From a virus, in IMG/VR virus record IMGVR_UViG_3300027743_000555, positions 1 through 25,784 of that record: DNA of 25,784 nt. One strand, 5' to 3'. Every line of letters starts with the position of its first letter. The stretch's first letter is position 1. Made by a program: the position numbers and the translations under genes. Below, one piece after another: positions 6,438-13,491 of the stretch. A model generated the notes under the pieces. The model was given only the letters and a program-made list of their open reading frames with translations, had not been told where the DNA came from and searched no databases.

Positions 6438-8287
6438 TGCCAACGGTTCGCGAGTATAAGATGATTCTAGAAGACGGGTCTTTATATGCCAGATTAGACG
6501 ATAAAAATATGTGGTTTTGTGAGATAAAAGGAGCATCAAAATGGTTTGCAATAATACGAAATAACGAACCGGTTTGGGTGTCTTGTCGCAAATGGGATGG
6601 ATTGCCGAAGGTATTCAATATTGATGAAGCGGCCTGGAATGAGTTTAGGCAGGGAGTTCAACAGAAAGAAGAATCTATACAAGACGATCATAAAAAAAGC
6701 ATGGAAGATGAAGAGGGCATAACAAATGAGATCAAGGAAAAGGCAAACGGGATTTTGAAAAGCGGCCATCCAATCAAATTCTTCCTAGATACTTATAACA
6801 AAATTCATGTAGGGGATCGCGATCTGGGGCATTTACTAATGTATTGCACAGGCAGCCAGCTTAATAAAACCAGCAACGGCCTGCACCCGAAGCTTTCAGG
6901 AGAATCTGGCATGGGGAAGTCAGACGCCGTTGAGACGTTTTTGCATTGCCTGCCGAAATGCGCATACATTAAGACATCGCTATCAAGCAAAGCGATATTC
7001 TATCATGACATAAAACCAGGAACTATTATATTTCTGGATGATTATAAGCAAAACGATGATCTGGATGCCATAATCAAGCAGACATCAAGCAGATTTCATG
7101 AACCATATCAGCACATGACGATAGACAAGGACCGGGAAGCTCAGATTATGGTGGCCCCTCCAGAAATCGTGTGGGCCATAACGTCAGTAGACAGCAGCCA
7201 AGATATTCAAGTGCTGAATAGGCAAGTAGGACTCGATGTAGATGGCTCCGAAGACCAAACCAAAGCTGTCATAGAACACTTGTTATCGCAGGCTGAAACC
7301 GGCGAGGAGCGGTTCCCTATTACAGAAGATGTTCTGATATGCCGGGCGATGGTTTTGGAGCTAAAGAAGCACAATTTCAAGGTTGTTATTCCTTTTGCAA
7401 AACGTATTAAGTGGGAGGATTTTAGTAGCCGTCGCAATCCCTCAATATTCTTGGACTTGGTCAGGGCAAATGCTGTCTGGCATTTCATGCAGCGAATTGT
7501 ATTGGACGATGAGTATCTTTCAGCTACTGAGCAGGATTTTACTGATGCAAAGTCATTGTACTTGGGCAGGGCAGATACCCTAATCGACAAGCTATCGAAG
7601 CCGGAGAGGCGGCTTGCTGAGGCAATATTACAAAACGGGGGGGAGATGTATAGAGAGGAAGCGGCGGAAAAGCTGAAAGTGTCGGTGAATAGGATCAGCC
7701 AGTTAGTACATGGTGAGAATGGCAAAACCGGCCTGTTGCAAAAGCTGCCGGGTTTTAATGTCGATAAAGTGATGCTAAAAGACGACGTAAGAAATATTAG
7801 CAAAATTATGTTAACATTGGTAGGATACAATAGGTTTAATGGATTCGATACAATCGTTATGCTGGAGCCGTGTAAGGAGGATAAGGACGGTGTAAGTGAC
7901 GAACTTACACCCAAAACCGTAAGCGGTGATATAAGTAGTAAGTTAGTAAGTTATAATAATAATATATGTAAGGGTAATTTACATACGTCCAAAGACACAA
8001 AGTTAAATTCTACATTGAACCCCAAAAATGCCTTACAAAGCTTACTACGACAACAGGAGGCGCATTCAGCTCCTTACGGCCAACCTAACACCGTGCTTAC
8101 CGACGAGGAGAAAATGTTAAAATCGATAGCAGACCAAGAAAGAGAAGAGCATTTCAGAACACCGCTGAAGTGTGAAGAATGTGGCGATCGTGTTACTAAG
8201 CTATATGACATTGGTGAAGGCGAGTTTGTGATGAGGTTTTGCAAGAGCTGCTATGATGTATATATGGAGGATATTAGCGGCATCTGA
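6437..8287 (+). CDS. AAA+ replicative helicase-like ATPase with winged helix and zinc finger
   Basis: The 616-residue protein has Walker A GESGMGKS (155-162), Walker B IIFLDD (197-202), a sensor-like WAITS (246-250) and NRQ (261-263), possibly the arginine finger. A winged-helix segment follows (about 388-450: ERRLAEAILQ...AAEKLKVSVNRISQLV), then a linker rich in Asn and Ser (about 500-560) and a CxxC...CxxC finger (about 579-603). The coupling to PrimPol suggests the replicative helicase, like other primase-helicase pairs of archaeal viruses and plasmids. Assignment to SF3, MCM-like or another AAA+ clade cannot be settled by eye. The start at 6437 overlaps the PrimPol stop. The linker DNA (about 7930-8000) is notably AT-rich. 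Confidence 0.82.
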   Translation: MPTVREYKMILEDGSLYARLDDKNMWFCEIKGASKWFAIIRNNEPVWVSCRKWDGLPKVFNIDEAAWNEFRQGVQQKEESIQDDHKKSMEDEEGITNEIKEKANGILKSGHPIKFFLDTYNKIHVGDRDLGHLLMYCTGSQLNKTSNGLHPKLSGESGMGKSDAVETFLHCLPKCAYIKTSLSSKAIFYHDIKPGTIIFLDDYKQNDDLDAIIKQTSSRFHEPYQHMTIDKDREAQIMVAPPEIVWAITSVDSSQDIQVLNRQVGLDVDGSEDQTKAVIEHLLSQAETGEERFPITEDVLICRAMVLELKKHNFKVVIPFAKRIKWEDFSSRRNPSIFLDLVRANAVWHFMQRIVLDDEYLSATEQDFTDAKSLYLGRADTLIDKLSKPERRLAEAILQNGGEMYREEAAEKLKVSVNRISQLVHGENGKTGLLQKLPGFNVDKVMLKDDVRNISKIMLTLVGYNRFNGFDTIVMLEPCKEDKDGVSDELTPKTVSGDISSKLVSYNNNICKGNLHTSKDTKLNSTLNPKNALQSLLRQQEAHSAPYGQPNTVLTDEEKMLKSIADQEREEHFRTPLKCEECGDRVTKLYDIGEGEFVMRFCKSCYDVYMEDISGI

Positions 8288-8304
8288 GTACATCTATAAC
8301 CTGA

Positions 8305-8410
8305 CACTTATATAATCATCCAGCGATAGGTAGCGCATGAATGTATATACAAAAGATGTAAACTATATAGAGACAATATTTTTGCCCATTATCTATATAG
8401 ACTATATACA
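8305..8410. promoter_or_regulatory. AT-rich intergenic region with repeated palindromes; promoter and possible operator or origin
   Basis: The 155-base gap after the helicase contains TTATATAA (8308-8315), TGTATATACA (8342-8351), CTATATAG twice (8363-8370 and 8393-8400, exactly 30 bases apart) and CTATATAC (8402-8409). The last of these can serve as the TATA box of the gene at 8443. The identical spaced palindromes suggest a protein-binding array. An origin is possible because PrimPol and helicase lie directly upstream. Confidence 0.5.
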
Positions 8411-8442
8411 ATACATGGGGCTAATAAAAGGAGATATGATAC

Positions 8443-8661
8443 ATGCCATATGGACAAGTGTCGCGGTCTGGCGCAAATAAAAGATGGCGTGAGAAGCATC
8501 CGGAATACAGACGCGGCGAGCATAACAGAGAAAAAGAGAAAGCCAGGATCGCGTTAATTGATGCCGCAATCAACCCCTGCTATCTAAAAGAAGCCCGTGC
8601 CATGCTGGAGGGGAAGAATACCAGAGGGAAAAACAAATGCGTCAAGCTGGCAGGCGATTAG
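8443..8661 (+). CDS. Small basic protein, unknown function (72 aa)
   Basis: ATG 8443 follows a strong AAAGGAGAT site. The 72-residue product is very rich in Arg, Lys and Glu, with RWREKHPEYRRGEHNREKEK and a basic tail, suggesting nucleic-acid binding, but no domain is recognised. It has its own upstream TATA-like element and a terminator hairpin that begins in its stop codon. Confidence 0.7.
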   Translation: MPYGQVSRSGANKRWREKHPEYRRGEHNREKEKARIALIDAAINPCYLKEARAMLEGKNTRGKNKCVKLAGD

Positions 8662-8690
8662 GCCGCATTAGACGGCCTTTCATCCTTTTC
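8660..8690 (+). terminator. Hairpin terminator of the rightward replication operon
   Basis: AGGCCG (8660-8665) and CGGCCT (8673-8678) form a perfect 6-bp stem with a seven-base loop, followed by the T-rich TTCATCCTTTTCT. It starts within the stop codon of the gene at 8443 and faces a converging operon. Confidence 0.6.
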
Positions 8691-8746
8691 TACGTATCAT
8701 TTCAGCCCGGATGCTACATCTCATGTCATTGGGGCTCTGGTGGGCT

Positions 8747-8753
8747 AAAAAAA
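8747..8753 (-). terminator. Oligo-T terminator of the converging leftward operon
   Basis: Seven consecutive T on the minus strand lie just after the stop at 8761, the usual form of archaeal termination, which needs a T run and no hairpin. Confidence 0.45.
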
Positions 8754-8760
8754 GGATACG

Positions 8761-9186
8761 CTACGTGTCACCTGCCCGGATCTTGGCCAAGGCTTCCCGT
8801 GCTTCTTCTTCCGTCCAAAACCGTGTCAGAACGGCCAAATCCACGAATTCTTTCTCAAGGCGATCTAGGTGGCTCGCTTCTTGGCTGATCTGCAAATCCA
8901 GCTCATTGGCAGCCTCTTGCATGTGCCTCTCCTTCAGCCTATCGGCTTCTTCTAGCGTCGCTACATCGTACATGTCGTCTCCGGCGTGGGCGAAATATAG
9001 GACTTTGGCGCGTTCGTCTATCGCGATTGCCCGCCATTTGGCGGTCTCTTTCATCAGTCCCGCGATACCATCATCTTGTCGCTTGACCTCGTTTATTGCT
9101 TCTCGGAGCAATCCAGCATACAGATACGCGTTGCCATTTCCATCTGCGAGTGCCGTTTCGGCTCTCTCTATGAGATCGTCACTCAT
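8761..9186 (-). CDS. Unknown helical protein, last gene of the leftward accessory operon (141 aa)
   Basis: The product is almost entirely charged and helical, with a likely coiled coil (EADRLKERHMQEAANELDL and SHLDRLEKEF) and no recognised motif. ATG 9186 is chosen because GAG lies nine bases upstream; ATG 9195 or 9192 would add three or two residues but have no usable ribosome site. It overlaps the preceding microprotein gene by eight bases. The stop TAG is followed within eight bases by an oligo-T run. Confidence 0.65.
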   Translation of the reverse strand: MSDDLIERAETALADGNGNAYLYAGLLREAINEVKRQDDGIAGLMKETAKWRAIAIDERAKVLYFAHAGDDMYDVATLEEADRLKERHMQEAANELDLQISQEASHLDRLEKEFVDLAVLTRFWTEEEAREALAKIRAGDT

Positions 9187-9295
9187 CGGCATCATCTCGA
9201 TACTTGATTAGTTGATAGTACAATATATCAGATTTGCAATAAATAATATCATGCGACACCGCAAATGCGGCAATAAAGCAATCTTCTTTCATCAT
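9179..9295 (-). CDS. Microprotein, unknown function (38 aa)
   Basis: This frame begins with ATGATG at 9295 after a near-perfect GGAGGAG site, and its start overlaps the upstream stop as ATGA, as with the other genes of this operon. The 38-residue product has two Cys and a Tyr-rich C-terminal half. No family is recognised. Coupling and the ribosome site are the evidence. Confidence 0.6.
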   Translation of the reverse strand: MMKEDCFIAAFAVSHDIIYCKSDILYYQLIKYRDDADE

Positions 9296-9651
9296 GACTC
9301 CTCCCAGTCAATCTCAGGCAGTTCGCGGGCCAACTGATCACGAGCCACTTGTTTAAGATAATCGAACGCAGGGCATCGCGTGGGATCGTCCACGCAATAA
9401 CAATCGTGTTCACCCGGAAATCGATTATCTGGGACAATGCACTCATCGGCACCACCAACGACAAAATGCCATGCACGTTCTTTGCAGAGGGCCGCTTTTA
9501 GGGCGGCAATCTGTTTATCTCGCGAATCAATATGCGAAAGCAACATCGGAAGCATTGCAAAGGCGTTCATGATTTCGCGCTGCGGCACTTCTTCCTTGTA
9601 TTCATTGAAACATTTTCGCACAAGTTCTCTAGCTTCCTCGATGGCATTCAT
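9292..9651 (-). CDS. Unknown protein with Cys cluster (119 aa)
   Basis: The 119-residue product has an N-terminal helical half (EEARELVRKCFNEYKEE...) and a C-terminal half with four or five Cys (DECIVPDN, EHDCYCVDDPTRCPAFDYL) that could bind metal. GGAGG lies ten bases before the ATG, which overlaps the upstream stop as ATGA. It resembles the small uncharacterised accessory proteins of phages in general features only. Confidence 0.7.
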   Translation of the reverse strand: MNAIEEARELVRKCFNEYKEEVPQREIMNAFAMLPMLLSHIDSRDKQIAALKAALCKERAWHFVVGGADECIVPDNRFPGEHDCYCVDDPTRCPAFDYLKQVARDQLARELPEIDWEES

Positions 9652-9926
9652 TTCCTTTCCGCCTCCATTTGGGCCGCGATCGCTTGATAGCGGCGCACAA
9701 CCTTCTTAGCGATATCTATTTCAGGATCGGCATTATCATTCGGATCATCACATAGATATTCTTGGATGAAATCTAGAATATCTGCATCGCCTGGCCGGAT
9801 CTCTCCCATGACATCGAGCATGGCGGACAAATCGTCATGCGCCGCGTTCATTAGCTGCACCATCGGCACAAACGGATTATCGCGCAGCTTCTTAAGCTCG
9901 GCCACTCGATCTATCATATTTGTCAT
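9648..9926 (-). CDS. Unknown acidic helical protein (92 aa)
   Basis: The 92-residue product is helical and acidic in the middle (EYLCDDPNDNADPEID) and ends in a basic-acidic helix. GAGGAG lies nine bases before the ATG, and both ends overlap neighbouring genes as ATGA. No known domain. Confidence 0.7.
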   Translation of the reverse strand: MTNMIDRVAELKKLRDNPFVPMVQLMNAAHDDLSAMLDVMGEIRPGDADILDFIQEYLCDDPNDNADPEIDIAKKVVRRYQAIAAQMEAERK

Positions 9927-10192
9927 CTATGCATCTCCTCGATTTTTGCAAGTGTCGCGACGTGTTGTGCGATTTGCCTTTCGAGCTTGCCGATCGCTTC
10001 TTTCTCGCGATCTACCAGGAAGTCTTTGGCTTCTTGCCAGGTGTCGAAATAATTCATGTAGTTGGACCGCTTCATCTCGCGGCGATGCTTTCCATCAAAC
10101 GCTACTGCTTCTAGCGTGACGTATTTTTCGGTTTCACTTATCACTTCGATCTCTTCAATCTCGTGATCATACCGATTGCGAAATTTCTTCAT
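9923..10192 (-). CDS. Unknown protein with C-terminal coiled coil (89 aa)
   Basis: The 89-residue product begins with a beta-rich part (YDHEIEEIEVISETEKYVTLEAV) and continues with a long helix (WQEAKDFLVDREKEAIGKLERQIAQHVATL) typical of a coiled coil. Its start overlaps the ribbon-helix-helix gene stop as ATGA; GGAG lies about twelve bases upstream. Function unknown. Confidence 0.7.
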   Translation of the reverse strand: MKKFRNRYDHEIEEIEVISETEKYVTLEAVAFDGKHRREMKRSNYMNYFDTWQEAKDFLVDREKEAIGKLERQIAQHVATLAKIEEMHR

Positions 10193-10416
10193 GCTTTATT
10201 CTTCTCCTGATATCGTTTCTTCTGCTTCTCGCGAATGCTATCCTTCGCGACCTTGCAGAGCGATATGAATTCTTCTGGCAATGGCTCTGCAATCATCTTT
10301 TCCATCGCATACAGGAATAGCCTTCCCTTGTCGCGATGGTCCAATTGGCTGAATGCTAGGGCTTCGTTCACTCTGGCATTTAGAGCCCCTGGTATCTCTA
10401 TAGATATTCTACTCAT
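10189..10416 (-). CDS. Ribbon-helix-helix (CopG-like) DNA-binding protein (75 aa)
   Basis: The product starts SRISIEIP, a short beta strand, followed by two helices (ALNARVNEALAF and HRDKGRLFLYAMEKMI), the ribbon-helix-helix pattern of small repressors. The rest is a basic helix. ATG 10416 is preferred over ATG 10437: it has AAGGTAC upstream and sits 28 bases from a TTAAATA box (10441-10447), while the other would be seven bases from it. As first gene it probably autoregulates the operon and perhaps the divergent genes at 10546. Confidence 0.65.
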   Translation of the reverse strand: MSRISIEIPGALNARVNEALAFSQLDHRDKGRLFLYAMEKMIAEPLPEEFISLCKVAKDSIREKQKKRYQEKNKA

Positions 10417-10440
10417 TAGGGTACCTTTTATACTCATTGG

Positions 10441-10540
10441 TATTTAAGCCTTTCTGATATCTAGGATGCCTATAATATCGCTAGAGCGCAAACTATATAT
10501 ACTCACAAACTAAGGTAAGGTACAGAGCAAAAGGAGTGAT
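10441..10540. promoter_or_regulatory. Divergent promoters between the two accessory operons
   Basis: On the minus strand TTAAATA (10441-10447) is correctly placed for the ribbon-helix-helix gene. On the plus strand TATATATA (10494-10501) is about 26 bases before a predicted transcript start near 10523, giving a short leader with AAGGAGTGAT (10531-10540) before ATG 10546. Confidence 0.55.
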
Positions 10541-10545
10541 ACGAA

Positions 10546-10824
10546 ATGACATTCAGAGATGACAAGGACCAAATCGATGCTTCGCAGGAAGCATGGGATC
10601 GCGCTCATGTGGGCGTTTTTGAGGCATATGCGAAAAGGGGCATACTCTTGGCAGCATACCATCTGTGGGAAGATGGCTTTTGCCAGGGGGATGCGACAGA
10701 TGAAGAGATGGAGATTGATGCCCTTTCCTTGGGCGTCGATGTGAGCGAAGAAGGCTGGGAAGATAGATTATTTGAATTGCTAGATGCTGAGTTTCTCAGT
10801 ATCTACGCTGGGGGGGTGGCCTGA
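10546..10824 (+). CDS. Unknown acidic protein (92 aa)
   Basis: The start has a strong AAGGAGTGA site eight bases upstream and an archaeal promoter before it. The 92-residue product is strongly acidic and helical, with aromatic residues (YHLWEDGFCQG, EEGWEDRLFELL). It could be a DNA mimic or inhibitor by composition, but that is speculation. The stop and the next start overlap as TGATG. Confidence 0.7.
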   Translation: MTFRDDKDQIDASQEAWDRAHVGVFEAYAKRGILLAAYHLWEDGFCQGDATDEEMEIDALSLGVDVSEEGWEDRLFELLDAEFLSIYAGGVA

Positions 10825-11096
10825 TGGCCATCTTCGTCTCCCTATCAGGTGACCAGATCAAGGTCACAGGCGACACCTATCCAATCAATCGAGTCTTAGG
10901 CCAATCCGGCCTGAAATTCAAGTTCAACAAGGACAGAAAAGAGTGGCGTGGGCCGGTCAGCCTCAAGGCGCTCAAGGAGCTCTCTGAGCGATCCGGTGTT
11001 ATCATGTCGTCTGATGTGGTTGAAGAGATGGCGAGATTCGAGAAGGCCGCCGAGAAGCGCGCGGCCTACCTGGCTAAGAAGAAAGGAGGTGCCTGA
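10824..11096 (+). CDS. Small protein with HARP-like N-terminal fold (90 aa)
   Basis: Residues 1-60 alternate strands and a helix around VTGDTYPINRVL, LKFKFNKDRKEW and KALKELSERSG. The spacing of the hydrophobics and the Lys-Glu-Trp turn recall the HARP domain of SMARCAL1-type proteins, which binds branched DNA; the match is by eye only. A basic Ala/Lys-rich helix ends the protein. It is coupled to the gene before it. Confidence 0.65.
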   Translation: MAIFVSLSGDQIKVTGDTYPINRVLGQSGLKFKFNKDRKEWRGPVSLKALKELSERSGVIMSSDVVEEMARFEKAAEKRAAYLAKKKGGA

Positions 11097-11097
11097 T

Positions 11098-11271
11098 ATG
11101 GGCACCATCGCGAGTCGCGTGGCCTTCTATCCTCGCGACCAACCGCCCTATGCCATCGCATATACGGCATTTAGCATAGGCGAGCTGCAAGACAAGTGGC
11201 GCAAGAGGCTAGATCCGTTGGGTGGCGAATTTGCTCCAGGAACCACCTATCGCACATGGCAGGTGGAGTAG
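11098..11271 (+). CDS. Unknown small protein (57 aa)
   Basis: The ATG follows a strong GGAGGT site. The 57-residue product has a strand-helix layout (SRVAFYPRD, YAIAYTAFSIGELQDKWRKRL) without a known motif. Its TAG stop is immediately followed by the ATG of the next gene. Confidence 0.65.
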   Translation: MGTIASRVAFYPRDQPPYAIAYTAFSIGELQDKWRKRLDPLGGEFAPGTTYRTWQVE

Positions 11272-11514
11272 ATGTCATGGATAGCGGACAGCACGCCGGA
11301 ATTCTCATCGGTGAGAATCCAACGAGAAATTCTCGATCCAAGCGGCATCGAATATCGCATCCGATATGGTTCCGGGATGATCGAGGTGGAGCTAACGAAT
11401 ACGAAAGCGTGGCGATTTGCTCATGATGTCGCTGAAGATATGAGATCTCAGGGAATCGACGCAGAGGTAATTGAAACCGCGCGCGGTTTCATAATACAGA
11501 GGAAGGCTGCATAA
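11272..11514 (+). CDS. Unknown small protein (80 aa)
   Basis: The ATG directly abuts the previous stop, with GGTGGAG only three bases upstream. The 80-residue product appears alpha/beta (YRIRYGSGMIEVELTN, AWRFAHDVAEDMRSQG, AEVIETARGFIIQ). It is the last gene of this short operon. No family recognised. Confidence 0.65.
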   Translation: MSWIADSTPEFSSVRIQREILDPSGIEYRIRYGSGMIEVELTNTKAWRFAHDVAEDMRSQGIDAEVIETARGFIIQRKAA

Positions 11515-11832
11515 TCATGATTATCCTACGTTCGATGGGGGTGGTCGCGAAATCGATATCATAGGCCGTTTTGTATCTTCCTTCATACGGAACCGCACAC
11601 GGTGACGCTTTGCGTTTGGGATTCGACTTCCCTAAGCGGTTTTGCCAGGTACCGTTTCCAGCACTCCTTTCCGGCACCTGGCTATCACCCCATGAGCAAC
11701 TTTTCGGTCAATACTTGAGAGGTCACTGTTGGCTGGAAAGTGTCTTTATTTTTTGGCAGGTCGTAACCTATAAATACTATGACTAACCTATAATAGCCTA
11801 TGTTAAAAAATCCTAATAGGAAGGTGTTAAGC
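11515..11832. other. Structured, apparently non-coding region with promoter at its end
   Basis: No frame has both a good start and a ribosome site, though both strands stay open for 60-70 codons. Plus-strand inverted repeats are ACGC/GCGT (11605-11615), GGGA/TCCC with a tRNA-like seven-base loop (11618-11632) and a perfect 7-bp GCCAGGT/ACCTGGC (11644-11650 with 11676-11682). The end has CTATAAATA (11769-11777) and CCTATAATAG (11788-11797) as TATA boxes, then GGAAGGTG before ATG 11833. A small RNA or a decayed element is possible. Confidence 0.4.
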
Positions 11833-11958
11833 ATGGGAAAAAACGGCCTATGCATAACGCTTCCGATGGAATGGACCAATGAGAACCAAATAAAGAAAGG
11901 CGATCTCATAAGGCTGACAGAAGAGCCCGCCGGGCTACTTTTGTCGAAGGTGATTTGA
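11833..11958 (+). CDS. AbrB-like regulator (41 aa)
   Basis: The 41-residue product fits a minimal SpoVT/AbrB fold: LCITLPMEW, then IKKGDLIRLTEEPAGLLLSKV, the strand-loop-GD-strand pattern. GGAAGGTG precedes the ATG and two TATA-like boxes lie upstream. It heads the long rightward recombination operon, overlapping the next gene as TGATG, and is a likely autoregulator. It is the second AbrB-like gene in the window and shares little sequence with that at 4450 beyond the motif. Confidence 0.65.
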   Translation: MGKNGLCITLPMEWTNENQIKKGDLIRLTEEPAGLLLSKVI

Positions 11959-12161
11959 TGAAGGACATTGCAAAAATGATCGGAAAACGCATTGAGGCCC
12001 GTATCATGCAGGGCTCGCCATTCGATGTGACCATATTGGAAGCGGATGCTGATGAAATCCGATGCCATGATGATGATGGGCAGGAATACCAGATACGCCG
12101 CGATGCCGTCATAATGTGGCGGGAAAAGCCGATTAAGGCGAAAAAGACGAAGGTGGATTGA
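11958..12161 (+). CDS. Small beta-barrel (Sm/SH3-like) protein (67 aa)
   Basis: After an N-terminal helix the protein alternates short strands: GKRIEARIMQG, FDVTILEADADEIRCHDD, QEYQIRRDAVIMW. This is compatible with an Sm-like or SH3-like barrel. A Lys-rich tail (KPIKAKKTKV) could contact nucleic acid. The start overlaps the AbrB-like stop, with AAGGTG upstream. No specific function is assigned. Confidence 0.65.
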   Translation: MKDIAKMIGKRIEARIMQGSPFDVTILEADADEIRCHDDDGQEYQIRRDAVIMWREKPIKAKKTKVD

Positions 12162-12162
12162 A

Positions 12163-12639
12163 ATGGATATCAAAGATGCAAGAATCGATATGCGGGTCCG
12201 TGCAGACGATGGCCGGATGGGTCGGGTAGTATCGCTGTTTTCCGATGGCGAAATGCGGATATGTTTTGGTCCGGGGCAAGATAGCTATGTGCTGATCCGG
12301 GCCGATCGAGTGGAGCCCATTGCCCCGGATGCATGCGAATCTAAGCGATTGTATGACAAGATCAACCGGCAGGCATCGGAGATTACCCGCCTGGTGGGCA
12401 GGATCTCAGATATGCGGGCAGAATGTGAGAAGGAAAAGGAGCAATTGCGCCGAGATCGCGATCATTGGTGGCGTTTGGCGGAGGGATATAAGCGAAATGC
12501 TGCATATTGGCGCGAGGAGCTTGACAAGCTGCAAAAAGAAGCCCTGGGGGACACAGCGCCGTTGTCTGATGCGGCAAAGATCTACATCCAGGTATCGCCA
12601 GAGAGGCTGGTAAAGATCATAGCAGAAAGGGAGGAATGA
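12163..12639 (+). CDS. SH3-like domain plus coiled-coil protein (158 aa)
   Basis: Residues 1-53 form a small beta domain (MRVRADDGRMGRVVSLFSDG, MRICFGPGQDSYVLIRADRVEPI), like KOW/SH3 modules and similar in layout to the repeats in the gene at 13488. From about 60 to 128 the protein is a long coiled coil (INRQASEITRLVGRIS, KEKEQLRRDRDHWWRLAEGY). This suggests a binding scaffold. It begins one base after the previous stop, with GGTGGA upstream. Confidence 0.7.
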   Translation: MDIKDARIDMRVRADDGRMGRVVSLFSDGEMRICFGPGQDSYVLIRADRVEPIAPDACESKRLYDKINRQASEITRLVGRISDMRAECEKEKEQLRRDRDHWWRLAEGYKRNAAYWREELDKLQKEALGDTAPLSDAAKIYIQVSPERLVKIIAEREE

Positions 12640-12642
12640 ATT

Positions 12643-13491
12643 GTGGCAAGGGAACTTAGAAAACAAGAAGTGGCCGATGCAGTCAAAGCATTTGCTGCTA
12701 TGAACGGATTGGAGACTTCAATCAACGACGCTGGCGGATTTACAATCCTAAAAGGCGGCGAACTTGGCACTGATATACAGGTTGGCTGTAATGGCGGCAA
12801 GCTGGTATGTTCTGACGACCATCTGAGGGAGAAGCTATCCGAGATTATTATGGAGATGCCTGTAGAGGCCAAGGCAGGCAGATTGCCAGAGAATAAGTCG
12901 ATTATGCCTAAAGGGGATAGATCGTCTGATGGCGGGCAAATGGTGCCGGTTAGTTCAGTCCTCACGCTTGAAAAGGTACGGGATTATTTCTGCAAGTCAG
13001 CCACTGATGAGGAATGCCAGTTCGCGTTAGAAGTTTGTGCAATCCGGGGATTGAATCCTTTCAAAAGAGATTGCTTTTTCGTGAAGTATGGCGGCTCAGA
13101 TCCTAAACTGGAAATCATAGTCGCAAAAGATTACTTCATGAAGAAGGCCATGAGTCATCCTGACTTTCAGTATTTCAAAGCAGGCGTCACGGTACAGAAA
13201 GGAGAAGAGGTCAAAAACGTAGATCGCTACTATGCGTATCCGGGCGAAACTTTGCTCGGTGGTTGGGCGGAAGCAAAGAGAAAAAGCATCGAAGTGCCAT
13301 TCCGGGCCGAAATACCACTATCGGGGTTTGTCAAAGACAACAAGTTCTGGAGAGCACAACCGGGGCCGGGCCACATGATCAGAAAATGTGCAGGTTCGAC
13401 TGTGCTGAGGGAAGCCTACCCGGAGGAGTTTGGCGGATTGTATGATGAAGCCGAACTTGGTATAGATCCATCTAAGGAGGTGCCACAATGA
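12643..13491 (+). CDS. bet: Bet/RecT-family single-strand annealing protein
   Basis: Residues from about 105 on match the lambda Bet/RecT recombinase pattern: VRDYFCKSATDEECQFALEV, CAIRGLNPFKRDCFFVKY, the conserved MIRKCAGSTVLREAYP, and EEFGGLYDEAE at the end. Such proteins anneal complementary single strands in viral recombination and repair. The N-terminal 100 residues are divergent and may be a regulatory or DNA-binding addition. GTG 12643 is the start, with GGAGGA about eight bases before. The stop overlaps the next start as ATGA. No adjacent Exo is seen; the ERCC4-type nuclease downstream is the nearest candidate partner. Confidence 0.88.
   Translation: MARELRKQEVADAVKAFAAMNGLETSINDAGGFTILKGGELGTDIQVGCNGGKLVCSDDHLREKLSEIIMEMPVEAKAGRLPENKSIMPKGDRSSDGGQMVPVSSVLTLEKVRDYFCKSATDEECQFALEVCAIRGLNPFKRDCFFVKYGGSDPKLEIIVAKDYFMKKAMSHPDFQYFKAGVTVQKGEEVKNVDRYYAYPGETLLGGWAEAKRKSIEVPFRAEIPLSGFVKDNKFWRAQPGPGHMIRKCAGSTVLREAYPEEFGGLYDEAELGIDPSKEVPQ

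Noticed and set aside
7207-7914. Minus-strand open frame of 235 codons
   Set aside because: It is antisense to the AAA+ helicase, Ser/Leu-rich as expected of a shadow frame, and has no motif or ribosome site.
9249-9476. Minus-strand frame of 75 codons overlapping the 119-residue gene
   Set aside because: The 9292-9651 and 9179-9295 genes both have strong ribosome sites and coupled overlaps; this frame has neither.
11618-11632. tRNA gene suggested by a T-loop-like hairpin
   Set aside because: No matching acceptor stem, D-arm or anticodon arm can be formed at the right distances.
11489-11677. Minus-strand frame of 62 codons in the structured region
   Set aside because: It starts with GTG without a proper ribosome site, overlaps the end of a plus-strand gene, and the overlying DNA is explained by inverted repeats. 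Kept only as a possible relic.
11571-11786. Plus-strand frame of 71 codons in the same region
   Set aside because: TTG start without ribosome site, and composition rich in Phe, Leu, Tyr and Pro; it is most likely fortuitous.
11685-12173. Minus-strand open frame of 162 codons
   Set aside because: It covers the AbrB-like gene, the small barrel gene and their promoter, all with good plus-strand signals, and lacks a recognisable domain.
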